Positions 51,002 to 59,209 of a DNA stretch of 64,000 nucleotides are shown piece after piece. The stretch covers positions 496,001 to 560,000 of the forward strand of contig NZ_QMHO01000001.1 of NCBI RefSeq assembly GCF_003313505.1, given 5' to 3'. Both the position numbers and the translations under genes were made by a program. The first letter of the stretch is position 1, and each line of letters starts with the position of its first letter. The DNA comes from Pedobacter nanyangensis (GTDB lineage Bacteria; Bacteroidota; Bacteroidia; Sphingobacteriales; Sphingobacteriaceae). A model generated the notes under the pieces. It was not told the origin of the DNA and did not search any database. It saw nothing but the letters and a program-made list of their open reading frames with translations.

Positions 51002-51498
51002 CAAAGCAGGAAGAGCAACTTTGGAACTATATTGATGGTTTTTGCACTGATCAGGAAAAAGCAGAAATAACGGCAAAATTGGCCGTGGATGCTGAATGGC
51101 AGATGCTTTATAGGCAGTTGTTGGAAATCAACAAGCAGCTGGCCGCACATGTAGAAATAGACGAGCCTTCTATGGCGTTTACCCGTAACGTTATGGAACG
51201 TGTACAGCATGAAATTGCTCCGGTGGCTTTAAAAACCAGGGTAGACCAACGGATTATTTATGCTATTGGAGGCTTTTTTACCCTTACCTTGCTGGGCATT
51301 TTGGGCTATGCCTTTGCAACAGCCGATTTTAAGGATATTAAACTGCCAAACTTGGGGCTAAGCACCGAAATTGATCAGTTGGTTAACCCCATGGTATTGA
51401 GGAGCTTTCTTTTTATCAATGCGGTACTTTTGCTGATTTGCCTGGACAGTTTTATTCGGAAAAGAAATAAAAAAGCACAAAAAAAGGGAGAACTTTAA
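50998..51498 (+). CDS. putative membrane anti-sigma factor
   Basis: 166-residue protein: cytoplasmic N-terminal region of helices (LWNYIDGFCTDQEKAEITAKL..., about 1-50) like an anti-sigma domain, but without the zinc HxxxCxxC motif; transmembrane helix about 85-105, a short outside region (KDIKLPNLGLSTEID), second helix about 133-150, basic end. Coupling to the ECF sigma gene (ATGA overlap) supports the role. FecR-like features are absent. Its stop codon lies in the loop of the following terminator. Confidence 0.8.
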   Translation: MTKQEEQLWNYIDGFCTDQEKAEITAKLAVDAEWQMLYRQLLEINKQLAAHVEIDEPSMAFTRNVMERVQHEIAPVALKTRVDQRIIYAIGGFFTLTLLGILGYAFATADFKDIKLPNLGLSTEIDQLVNPMVLRSFLFINAVLLLICLDSFIRKRNKKAQKKGEL

Positions 51499-51510
51499 TT
51501 CTCCCTTTTT
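51481..51510. terminator. bidirectional terminator containing a stop codon
   Basis: AAAAAGGGAGAA, a 6-base loop CTTTAA, TTCTCCCTTTTT. The anti-sigma stop TAA (51496-51498) is in the loop. It serves the converging DUF2911 gene too. Confidence 0.92.
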
Positions 51511-51528
51511 TATTGATCAGCCAAGCGA

Positions 51529-52098
51529 TTATTTCTTAAATCCGATAGGCAAAAAAACTTGCGTATTGTCCCAGGCCATGGCTAAATTTGCGCCTTCCGG
51601 GGCATCAATAAACGTCATGGAAAACGCTTCTACAGTTTTTTCTATCTTGTTTACCTCCACATCAGTTCTAAGCACATCTTTTTTCTCGTCATAAGAAAAG
51701 GCACCCCATTTATCTTGTTGTTTGTTGATAATGATAGTCCATTTATCCTTGCTAGGAATTGCAAAAAGACTGTATCTGCCAGCTTTAATTTTTTTGCCAG
51801 CAATGGTTACCGTTTTAAAAAACTGGATTTCTGTGCTTTCGTTAGCCCCTAAGCGCCAAACTTTATCAAACTGCTCCAATACACCAAAAATTTCTCTTCC
51901 CTTTTTCTGCGGACGAGAATATAAAACACGCATTACCGGCTCAACCAGCTCTTTAGATTTTGTGGTGTTTAATGGATAATATACCACATCCAACGGGCTG
52001 GCATCCACTTTTGGAAAAGTAACGCCCGTAGTTATGTTTTGTGCATTTACAGCCAATGTTCCTGCCAAAAGGAATATCAATAAGCCTAAATTTTTCAT
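51529..52098 (-). CDS. exported DUF2911 protein
   Basis: 189-residue exported protein of the DUF2911 family, common in Bacteroidota, function unknown. Signal MKNLGLLIFLLAGTLAVNA; family-typical VWRLGANESTEIQFFKTVTIAGKKIKAG and MTFIDAPEGANLAMAWDN. The ATG at 52098 is chosen over a TTG one codon upstream. Confidence 0.9.
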   Translation of the reverse strand: MKNLGLLIFLLAGTLAVNAQNITTGVTFPKVDASPLDVVYYPLNTTKSKELVEPVMRVLYSRPQKKGREIFGVLEQFDKVWRLGANESTEIQFFKTVTIAGKKIKAGRYSLFAIPSKDKWTIIINKQQDKWGAFSYDEKKDVLRTDVEVNKIEKTVEAFSMTFIDAPEGANLAMAWDNTQVFLPIGFKK

Positions 52099-52159
52099 CA
52101 AAATATTATAGTTGGTTGTGTATCTTGATATTATAGCTTTAGAAACGGGGATTGGATAC

Positions 52160-52342
52160 TTAGTATTCTCTGCCCTTAACTACCTTATGCAAGAAAACTC
52201 CACCAAAAATTAACCCGATGATAGCCGCAAGGAAAAGATAGCCAATGTGTAAGGTAACGGCAGAAAAAGCAAGTACAAACGCCACCATTCCAATTACATA
52301 CCAAACCCAATCAAAATTGTTTTTATTTTCTGAATTGCTCAT
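52160..52342 (-). CDS. small membrane protein, two helices
   Basis: 60 residues: hydrophilic start (MSNSENKNNFDW), then helices about 13-31 and 33-52, ending HKVVKGREY. No known family recognised. A TAnnTTTG-like box reads on the minus strand at 52359-52366, just upstream of the start, which supports expression. Confidence 0.6.
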   Translation of the reverse strand: MSNSENKNNFDWVWYVIGMVAFVLAFSAVTLHIGYLFLAAIIGLIFGGVFLHKVVKGREY

Positions 52343-52487
52343 ATTTAAAACTTTTGCGCAAATTTAGTTATTTCAATGAGAAAGAACACATTTGTTTGAA
52401 TAAAATAAAGCCTATGTACAGATGGGCTGATTTGCGAAGGCAATTCAGCTTGTAAATGATGATGTCTTGAAATGGGCTAATAAGGCA

Positions 52488-54989
52488 TCAGTTTCTTAAT
52501 AGTTGGGTTATAGTAACCGATTTGTAGCCATTTTGCTTAAGATAACGCAACAGTTCGGGCAGTTTATCGTAAAACTTGTCCTTTCTTCGGGGGTCGGTAC
52601 CTACGTGCAACAACAAAATAAATCCATTTAAGCCCTGTTGTTTTTCGTAGTCGATGATAGATTGATAAATTTCTTCGCTGCTCCGGTATGATTTGCCCAG
52701 TTCCGGATAAGTATAATCGGCGTTGGAACGTGTACCAGAGGTGAAGTTGATCAGCTGAAGCCCCATATCTTCTGTCCAATTGGCAACAGTTTGGTTGTAC
52801 CATTCAAAGGGCGGCAGGAAATACGGTGCTAACTTTTTGGTAATGCCGTATTTTTCCATCGCTTTGTAGTTGGCATTAAGGTCGTCTTCAAACTGTTGTT
52901 TGGTTACCAAAAGAGAGTCCCGTTTTTTCCAATCGGCATAAAGTAGATGTTGATCTGAGTGGGCTCCCAAATAGTGGCCTTTAGCCCTTGCGGTTTTTAG
53001 GAAAGATGAAAAGGCCGCGTTTCGGTAAAAGTTGCCCGTTAAAAAGAAAGATGCTTTGACTTGCGCTTTGTCCAGTGTAGCCATGATTTTTTGCCCTCCG
53101 TCAGCATATTCGTCCCCAGTAAAAACAATGGCCAGTTGTTTCTCTTTAACATCGCCCCTAATGATTGCGCCCTGCTCCTTCTTGTAGCGATTAAACGTTT
53201 TATTGGCCCTGCTATCATAAGCGGCAAGTAAATAAACTAAAGATGCGGTACCGTCCATCGTGGGCTCGTTAGTGCTATAATCGCCATAATCATCATGGTA
53301 AACCGCTAAATCGCTTTGAAATTCGGCATAAGCATCGGGCTTTGTTAGTTGTATGCCAATTAGGTTTTTATAGATACTGGTATAAACAGGTCCATCAACC
53401 AAGCCGCCGTCAATAGGATATTTGCCCAAATGAGTAAAAGCAGAATGCGGATCGGTAGGTGTATCACCCCAGCTTGGCAGGCCATAAACCATGCTTGTCC
53501 CCCAAGGATTACAGCCCAACAGCCAGTCAAAATTAGCCTGCTCCAGTTCAGAAAAGGTGCCATCGCCGCTTAATTGCTCGTACCACATGCACTGCATGGT
53601 AAAAGCCACGGTTAAATTGTTGCTGCACCAAATAAAGGGCACACCACGATAAAAAGCGTTTTCTTTTGCTCGGTTCCAAACATGGGTAATGCCTTGTTTA
53701 TAATAGTCAATGAGTTCTCGTTTTCGGTTGCCGGTAGATTGTTTGGCCAACTCGTAATGGCCTAAATTGATAAACGGATACCATTGGTAATGCTTGGCAG
53801 TATCGGCAATGAGCCATGGGGTAACAGGCTCCTGGAGTGCATAGTAAAAAGCCGAGTCAAGCGCCTTGGTTCCGTAGCCATTTATCCTGCCCACCTTGGC
53901 CAGGGCTAGCTCCATGTCGTCTGCCCAGTTATCTTCCGCATAAATGTAGGGCGATTTTACCGAAGCAGTTTGCGTAACACCTTTTTTCTTGATCGCATAT
54001 TGATAAGCTGTTTTCGATTTCTCGGCAAGCTGTTGGCTATAATTTTTGTCTTTTGGATATAGTTCGCTGCCCAAGGAAAAAGCACTGGCAAATTTAGCGG
54101 CAGTTGAGCTGGTTCCTTTGGTATCGTTCATGAACTTGCCTCTTTGCTGCGGTTTGCCATCGATAAAATATAGCGGGCGCTCAAAACCTTTCCCGTATTG
54201 GCTGTCTTCCTTGGGGATGCGCATGCTGATGTGATCGCGATCATCCGCCAGTTGGTTGAACATGATATTTGCCGAGGGGTGCATCTTCATCAACCAGTCC
54301 AAGCCCCATCTGGCTTCATCCAGTACATCGGCTACGCCGTTTTTGCCATCAAGGCCGGTGGCAAGCTTTTGGTCGCTGAAAGCTTTTGGGAAATCTCGGT
54401 AGGCCATGAGCAAATGATAGGTAGCATTGGCCGTAGTGGTTGAATATTGCAGATAATCACTGGCATCGTGCCAACCACCTACCGCATCAAAATGGGTGCT
54501 GTCTTTAATGCCGCCAGCTTTACCGTAAACCACAAACCCATCGTGGGTGTGGCAGCTGTCTTTTAAAAATGGATTGTACCCGCAGCGCTGCTGGCGCATG
54601 TACCTTAGGGCAAAATCGGCGGTATTTTGATAAACATCTTCTCCAATAATCACTTCCGGAGAAATAATGCCACCTACCTTTAGGTAATAGCGGCCAGGAG
54701 TTTTAAATTCTGAGAAATTTAGCCGAGCGGCACTTGCAAAAGGCCCGTAAGCGCCAAAAATTTTAATGTTGCTGGAGGTGTATACCGTTTTGCCGCCAAT
54801 TTTCTCTATCAGTTCAAATTTTTTTGGAAGCGAGGTCCCCTTGCTTGCCCATACAGCTACTTTGATGGATTTTGGCTGGTAACCTAACAGGTTAATCCTG
54901 ATCCAACTTTGTTCTTCCTTAGGTTTAAAGGCTAACAAAATAAAGAAACACAGGGCGATGGACAGCGATAGGCGCAAAAAAAACTTCAT
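52488..54989 (-). CDS. GH9 glycoside hydrolase fused to polysaccharide deacetylase
   Basis: 833-residue exported enzyme. Hydrophobic N-terminal signal/anchor (3-22); cellulase N-terminal Ig-like domain (about 28-115); GH9 catalytic domain (about 120-592) with AVGGWHDASDYLQY (D175, D178) and the acid E575 in YSTNEPTMDG; then a NodB-like deacetylase domain (about 615-830) with FTGDEYADGG (D626, E627), AHSDQH (H677, H681), FFLTGNFYRN and YFLPPFEWY. GH9 enzymes cleave beta-1,4-glucans or chito-oligosaccharides; CE4 domains remove N- or O-acetyl groups, so a deacetylate-and-cleave function on an acetylated polymer is plausible. No CBM or T9SS tail seen. Confidence 0.9.
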   Translation of the reverse strand: MKFFLRLSLSIALCFFILLAFKPKEEQSWIRINLLGYQPKSIKVAVWASKGTSLPKKFELIEKIGGKTVYTSSNIKIFGAYGPFASAARLNFSEFKTPGRYYLKVGGIISPEVIIGEDVYQNTADFALRYMRQQRCGYNPFLKDSCHTHDGFVVYGKAGGIKDSTHFDAVGGWHDASDYLQYSTTTANATYHLLMAYRDFPKAFSDQKLATGLDGKNGVADVLDEARWGLDWLMKMHPSANIMFNQLADDRDHISMRIPKEDSQYGKGFERPLYFIDGKPQQRGKFMNDTKGTSSTAAKFASAFSLGSELYPKDKNYSQQLAEKSKTAYQYAIKKKGVTQTASVKSPYIYAEDNWADDMELALAKVGRINGYGTKALDSAFYYALQEPVTPWLIADTAKHYQWYPFINLGHYELAKQSTGNRKRELIDYYKQGITHVWNRAKENAFYRGVPFIWCSNNLTVAFTMQCMWYEQLSGDGTFSELEQANFDWLLGCNPWGTSMVYGLPSWGDTPTDPHSAFTHLGKYPIDGGLVDGPVYTSIYKNLIGIQLTKPDAYAEFQSDLAVYHDDYGDYSTNEPTMDGTASLVYLLAAYDSRANKTFNRYKKEQGAIIRGDVKEKQLAIVFTGDEYADGGQKIMATLDKAQVKASFFLTGNFYRNAAFSSFLKTARAKGHYLGAHSDQHLLYADWKKRDSLLVTKQQFEDDLNANYKAMEKYGITKKLAPYFLPPFEWYNQTVANWTEDMGLQLINFTSGTRSNADYTYPELGKSYRSSEEIYQSIIDYEKQQGLNGFILLLHVGTDPRRKDKFYDKLPELLRYLKQNGYKSVTITQLLRN

Positions 54990-55330
54990 GATGAAACGGA
55001 CTGAGAGATATTGGTTAACTTAAAAATAGCATTAAATTTTTGAATAGGAGAAAAGCCCATAAAACTACTGGAAAATAAAACGCCCCCAACTTTTGGTCAG
55101 GGGCGTTTATCCCAAAAAATTAACAATTTTTTACAAAACCCATAAAACAAGATTTTGTAATGCTTTTAAAAGATTGTTGTTTAACCTTTCATAGGTACAA
55201 GGTATAAACTTTTTCGGATATAATCAAATCTGCTTTGATACATCTTTAGGTTTTGATTAAAAGTCTATCAAAATACTCGATAAAATCCATTTTTATTTTT
55301 GTAACAAACTAAATATACTTATTTTTCGGG
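54990..55330. other. 341-base divergent spacer
   Basis: Between the GH9 gene (minus) and ppc (plus). It contains the hairpin at 55078-55108 and a TATTTTTG box at 55294-55301 that may be the ppc -7 element, though no TTG sits at the right distance. No gene seen. Confidence 0.5.
55078..55108 (-). terminator. terminator-like hairpin in a divergent region
   Basis: AAACGCCCC and GGGGCGTTT (9-base stem, 13-base loop); on the minus strand it is followed by TTTTATTTT. It lies upstream of the GH9 start, where no transcript is expected to end, unless the GH9 leader contains it. Confidence 0.5.
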
Positions 55331-57913
55331 ATGCAATTAAATCAACCCAGCCAACGCGAATATTATTTTAACAACGAGGTTGTTTCTCGTTTCGAATTGT
55401 ACAACAGTTTGTTTCTTACGCTTCCGTTTTATAAAATCAAGGATACCGGAACACTATTGCCACTTTTTTTCAAGAGTTGCGAAGACGGGATCAAGAACCA
55501 CGAAAAACCAGAAGCGCTGATTGAGAAATTTTTCGAAAAATATGTTCAAGATAAGGGTGAAGAAAGTATTATCGATTTGCTGTTCCGTTTTATCCAATAT
55601 GTAGAAAGGCAGGTAGTGCTTTTTGACGCCGTAGAAGATGCTTCTTTCACCAAACTGAATACCAGCGACGAGCAAAGTTCTTTAAGGGCATTGTTCCAGA
55701 AAGCTAATGACAATGCGAGCCTGCACGAGCAAATAGATCAGTTGGTAGAGGAGTTTTCCTTAAGGCTGGTGCTTACCGCCCATCCAACGCAGTTTTACCC
55801 TGGGCCGGTACTGGGAATCATCAACGACCTTACGGCGGCCATCAAATCAAACGACATCACCACCATTAACCAGTTGTTGCAGCAATTAGGTAAAACGCCT
55901 TTCTTCAATAAAAAGTCGCCAACACCGGTAGATGAAGCCATGAGCTTGGCCTGGTACCTGGAAAATGTGTTTTATTTTGCCGCAGCAAATATCCAAACGG
56001 GATTAAACCAACTGTTGAGCGAATACCACATTGATCCCAAAAAGGTTATTGAACTAGGCTTTTGGCCAGGCGGCGATAGGGACGGGAACCCCAACGTGAA
56101 AGCACAAACCACCCTAGAGGTTTCTAAATTGCTGAGACAGATCCTATTCAGGTGTTACTATCGCGATTTTAGGAACGTTAAAAGGCGCATCACTTTTAGA
56201 GGGGTAGAAGAAGATATCAATAAACTTCAGGAAGTGTTCTACGAAAATGCCTTTAGCCCTACCCTGGAAGAAAAGGATATTTCAGAGGAAATCATCAAGC
56301 ATCTGAACAACATCATAGAAATTTTAAATAAGTACCATGATGGTTTGTTTGTAAACATTGTTCAGGATTTGTTGAGGAAAGTAGAACTTTATCGCTGCTA
56401 CTTCGCATCGCTGGACATTAGGCAGGACAGTAGGGTATTGCGCAAAGTGCACGAGTATTGCAGAACGCAAAAGCCAATTAACTCCCTGTATGCCGAAAAC
56501 TATGGCGAGCTTGCCGAAGAAGAAAAGTTAAAGGCCATTTCCTTAAGAAATGCCAGAATTATTTATTCGGATGAGCAGGATGACCTGGTCAAAGATGCCT
56601 TGCAAACCATTGCCGAAATCAAAGATATCCAGCAAAAGAACGGAGAAGAGGCCTGCCATCGTTTCATTATCAGTAATTGCCAACAGGCAAGTGATATTTT
56701 ACAGCTGATGGAGCTTTTCCTTTGGAATGGCTGGGAGGCCGAAAGCCTGAGCATTGATTTTGTGCCGCTGTTTGAAACAGTTAACGACCTATCTGGAGCG
56801 GGCGAAATTATGAAGACGCTGTACACCCATCCTTTCTATCAAAAGCATTTGGCTTTAAGGGGCGGTAAACAGCACATTATGTTGGGCTTTTCTGATAGTA
56901 CCAAAGACGGAGGTTATTTGATGGCCAACTGGTCTATCTTTACCGCTAAGGTAGCTCTAACCAAAGTAGCCGAGGAACATAACATTCAGTTGGCATTTTT
57001 TGACGGTAGGGGCGGGCCTCCTGCTCGCGGCGGCGGCAAAACCCACCGCTTTTATGCATCGATGGGAAAGGAAATTGCCAATAAAAATATCCAGCTTACG
57101 GTACAGGGGCAAACCATCAGTTCGCAATACGGATCAGTGGATAGCGCCACCTTTAACATGGAGCAATTGATCAATGCAGGGATTTCTTCCGGGGTGAAAA
57201 GCAAGCATAACGTGCTTTTGGATAAGGAAAACTTCGATATCCTGAACAAAATGGCCAAAGATAGCTACAATGCCTATATCGCCCTGCGTAACGACCCCTT
57301 GTTTCTGGAATACCTCGAGAAATTTTCACCGCTAAGCCTGTTGTCAAAAATCACCATCAGCAGTAGGCCGGTAAAAAGAAACGCCGGAACCAAACTGAAA
57401 TTAGATGACCTGCGTGCCATTGGCTTTGTTACTTCGTGGAGCCAGCTGAAACAGAACGTGCCGGGCTACTACGGCGTTGGAACGGCGCTTAAGACACAGG
57501 AAAACCTCGGAAATTGGACGCAAGTACAAAAAACCTATCAGCAGTCGGGGTATTTTAAAACCATTGTGGATAACTGTATCATGTCAATGAGCAAGTCTGA
57601 TTTTGAGATTACGGCATATTTGGCCAACGACCCTAAATTTGGCTCGTTCTGGAAGCAGCTGCATGATGAGTTTGAGCTTTCTAAGGCCATGTTGCTAAAG
57701 CTTACGGGGCACAGCTCGTTAATGGAAAACTATCCGGTAGAAAAAAAATCTATTGCCGTGCGTGAAAAGATTATCCTGCCGTTGGTATTGATCCAACATT
57801 TTGCCCTAGATAGGTTACAGCACGATTTAAGCGAGGAAAAGCAGCAGGCATACGAAAAACTGGCCATCAGAACGGTTTACGGTATTGTAAATGCTGGCAG
57901 AAACTTGGCCTAG
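55331..57913 (+). CDS. ppc: phosphoenolpyruvate carboxylase, divergent
   Basis: Carboxylates PEP to oxaloacetate, refilling the TCA cycle. 860 residues, near family length. The key histidine H151 is in VLTAHPTQ (usually TAHPTE); WPGGDRDGNPNV and GFSDSTKDGGYLMANW match family motifs; the loop FHGRGG of classical enzymes is FDGRGGPPARGGG, i.e. His to Asp. The C-terminus ends RNLA, where E. coli ends RNTG. The overall fold is clearly that of PEPC, but the divergent active-site loops mean regulation and kinetics may differ. Confidence 0.9.
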   Translation: MQLNQPSQREYYFNNEVVSRFELYNSLFLTLPFYKIKDTGTLLPLFFKSCEDGIKNHEKPEALIEKFFEKYVQDKGEESIIDLLFRFIQYVERQVVLFDAVEDASFTKLNTSDEQSSLRALFQKANDNASLHEQIDQLVEEFSLRLVLTAHPTQFYPGPVLGIINDLTAAIKSNDITTINQLLQQLGKTPFFNKKSPTPVDEAMSLAWYLENVFYFAAANIQTGLNQLLSEYHIDPKKVIELGFWPGGDRDGNPNVKAQTTLEVSKLLRQILFRCYYRDFRNVKRRITFRGVEEDINKLQEVFYENAFSPTLEEKDISEEIIKHLNNIIEILNKYHDGLFVNIVQDLLRKVELYRCYFASLDIRQDSRVLRKVHEYCRTQKPINSLYAENYGELAEEEKLKAISLRNARIIYSDEQDDLVKDALQTIAEIKDIQQKNGEEACHRFIISNCQQASDILQLMELFLWNGWEAESLSIDFVPLFETVNDLSGAGEIMKTLYTHPFYQKHLALRGGKQHIMLGFSDSTKDGGYLMANWSIFTAKVALTKVAEEHNIQLAFFDGRGGPPARGGGKTHRFYASMGKEIANKNIQLTVQGQTISSQYGSVDSATFNMEQLINAGISSGVKSKHNVLLDKENFDILNKMAKDSYNAYIALRNDPLFLEYLEKFSPLSLLSKITISSRPVKRNAGTKLKLDDLRAIGFVTSWSQLKQNVPGYYGVGTALKTQENLGNWTQVQKTYQQSGYFKTIVDNCIMSMSKSDFEITAYLANDPKFGSFWKQLHDEFELSKAMLLKLTGHSSLMENYPVEKKSIAVREKIILPLVLIQHFALDRLQHDLSEEKQQAYEKLAIRTVYGIVNAGRNLA

Positions 57914-57958
57914 TTGATCAGGGAATTTGCGGAGAAACATGAATGATCTCCAATAAAG

Positions 57959-57987
57959 AATAAGGACGGCAAGGGGCCGTCCTTATT
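57959..57987 (+). terminator. terminator of ppc
   Basis: AATAAGGACGGC, 5-base loop, GCCGTCCTTATT: perfect 12-base stem, though the T-run is short. Confidence 0.85.
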
Positions 57988-58058
57988 GAAATTTATACCA
58001 TATGATAAGCTTCGGCGGTAAATACATGCACAAAGTGTGATGGGCGTGTTGTAGGTTT

Positions 58059-58241
58059 TTGACCCTAAACCGCCAAAGTGGAAGATACGATTACAGAGGT
58101 AGCCATCGTCATCTGGAAGCTACTTGCCGGAAATGCAGTTCAACCAATGTTGTTCGTGTGCCCAACCAGAAATGGTCCCGCCGTTTTTACATCCATTTTG
58201 ATGCGCTTAACGTTATTCCCAGGATTGCGAAGGGGAAATAG
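58059..58241 (+). pseudogene. possible broken zinc-ribbon gene
   Basis: An open frame of 60 codons from a TTG contains CRKCSSTNVVRVPNQKW, typical of small zinc-ribbon proteins. A second frame directly downstream reads RYSQDCEGEIVKAKG, like the second half of such a protein, but is shifted and preceded by stops. This suggests a small gene broken by frameshift in the run around 58190-58215. The rest of the 414-base spacer 57914-58327 holds only the ppc terminator. Confidence 0.3.
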
Positions 58242-58327
58242 TTAAAGCTAAAGGCATTCCTTTAAGTTAATATCTTTATCATTGCCAAAAAAAACAATTA
58301 GTCTGTCATTTATTTCTTCAAAAAATA

Positions 58328-58783
58328 ATGAAAACGCCAACACTTAACTGGACATACAAACACTTCGACCAGCTTACTACAAGGGAGCTATATGCCATAT
58401 TAAGCCTGCGCAGTGAAGTATTCGTGATGGAGCAGCAATGCAATTATCAGGACCTAGACGGGAAAGATCTTAAGTGCCACCATTTAATGGCCTGGGACGA
58501 CGATAAGCTTGTGGCCTACACCAGGATAGTTCCAGCAGGGGTTTCTTTCGTAGAGGCCAGTATTGGCCGTGTGTTAACCAATGCCAGTTATAGGAGGATT
58601 GGTGCGGGAGTTACCCTTTTGCAGAAAAGTATCGAAAAGGTTTATGAAACCCACGGTAGGCAGCCAATCAGGATAGGTGCACAGCTTTACCTGAAAAAGT
58701 TTTACGAAAGTTTTGGCTTTGTGAAGGATAGCGACGAATACCTGGAAGATGATATCCCGCATATTGAAATGATATTGGCTTAG
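58328..58783 (+). CDS. ElaA-like GNAT acetyltransferase
   Basis: 151-residue GNAT-fold protein of the ElaA group, probably transferring an acetyl group from acetyl-CoA to an unknown amine. Typical opening (LYAILSLRSEVFVMEQQCNYQDLDG, in parts), ASIGRVLTNASYRRIGAG as the acetyl-CoA loop, and FYESFGFVK near the end. Flanked by decayed spacers on both sides. Confidence 0.9.
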   Translation: MKTPTLNWTYKHFDQLTTRELYAILSLRSEVFVMEQQCNYQDLDGKDLKCHHLMAWDDDKLVAYTRIVPAGVSFVEASIGRVLTNASYRRIGAGVTLLQKSIEKVYETHGRQPIRIGAQLYLKKFYESFGFVKDSDEYLEDDIPHIEMILA

Positions 58784-58844
58784 GCTTTTTTACCCACAGG
58801 ATGAACACAGGCCGTAGTCATTTGGGACATGGCCGAGAAATCAT

Positions 58845-58991
58845 TCAGGTTGAATACAGACTAAAGTACAGCGACTTCATTTTACTTCGTAGCACTTTGG
58901 GTGTCACACCCGTTTGGTTGCCGTAGAAATAACCGAATAAGGCCTGGCGCAATGCAAATGGACCAGCCAGGTCTAGGCGCTGCGTACATGC
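58845..58991 (-). pseudogene. possible remnant of an AraC-family regulator
   Basis: Minus-strand translation gives LFGYFYGNQTGVTPKVLRSK before a stop at 58845, much like the last helix region of AraC regulators (...TGVTPKVYR). The rest of the gene is missing: the open frame is only about 49 codons. AraC regulators often neighbour siderophore receptor genes such as the one at 59210. The remaining spacer 58784-59126 shows nothing else. Confidence 0.35.
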
Positions 58992-59126
58992 TTAATTTAA
59001 TGTGCCTGGTAACTCCCTACTTGGCTACAGGCCGGCATCTTTTTAAGGTGAAATACGCCACGTAAAACCAGGGTAATGGCCCCCATGGTTTAGCCCCGCA
59101 ATAACTAAACAAGCATGATACCACCA

Positions 59127-59147
59127 TTTTTAGATTAAATGTAAAAA
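59127..59147. promoter_or_regulatory. Fur-like palindrome, upstream site
   Basis: TTTTTAGATT-A-AATGTAAAAA: arms match at 9 of 10 positions around a single central base, the 7-1-7 style of Fur boxes. It ends four bases before the -33 TTG. Confidence 0.65.
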
Positions 59148-59151
59148 TCCC

Positions 59152-59182
59152 TTGACAAAGAATGGATTCGATTCTATCTTTG
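59152..59182 (+). promoter_or_regulatory. promoter of the siderophore receptor gene
   Basis: TTG at 59152-59154, a 20-base spacer, TATCTTTG at 59175-59182. Transcription should begin within or next to the second palindrome. Confidence 0.8.
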
Positions 59183-59186
59183 CGCA

Positions 59187-59205
59187 ATTAAGATTTAATC
59201 TAAAT
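59187..59205. promoter_or_regulatory. Fur-like palindrome, downstream site
   Basis: ATTAAGATT-T-AATCTAAAT, arms matching at 8 of 9 positions around one central base. It overlaps the expected transcription start and ends just before the ATG at 59210. Confidence 0.65.
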
Positions 59206-59209
59206 AAAA

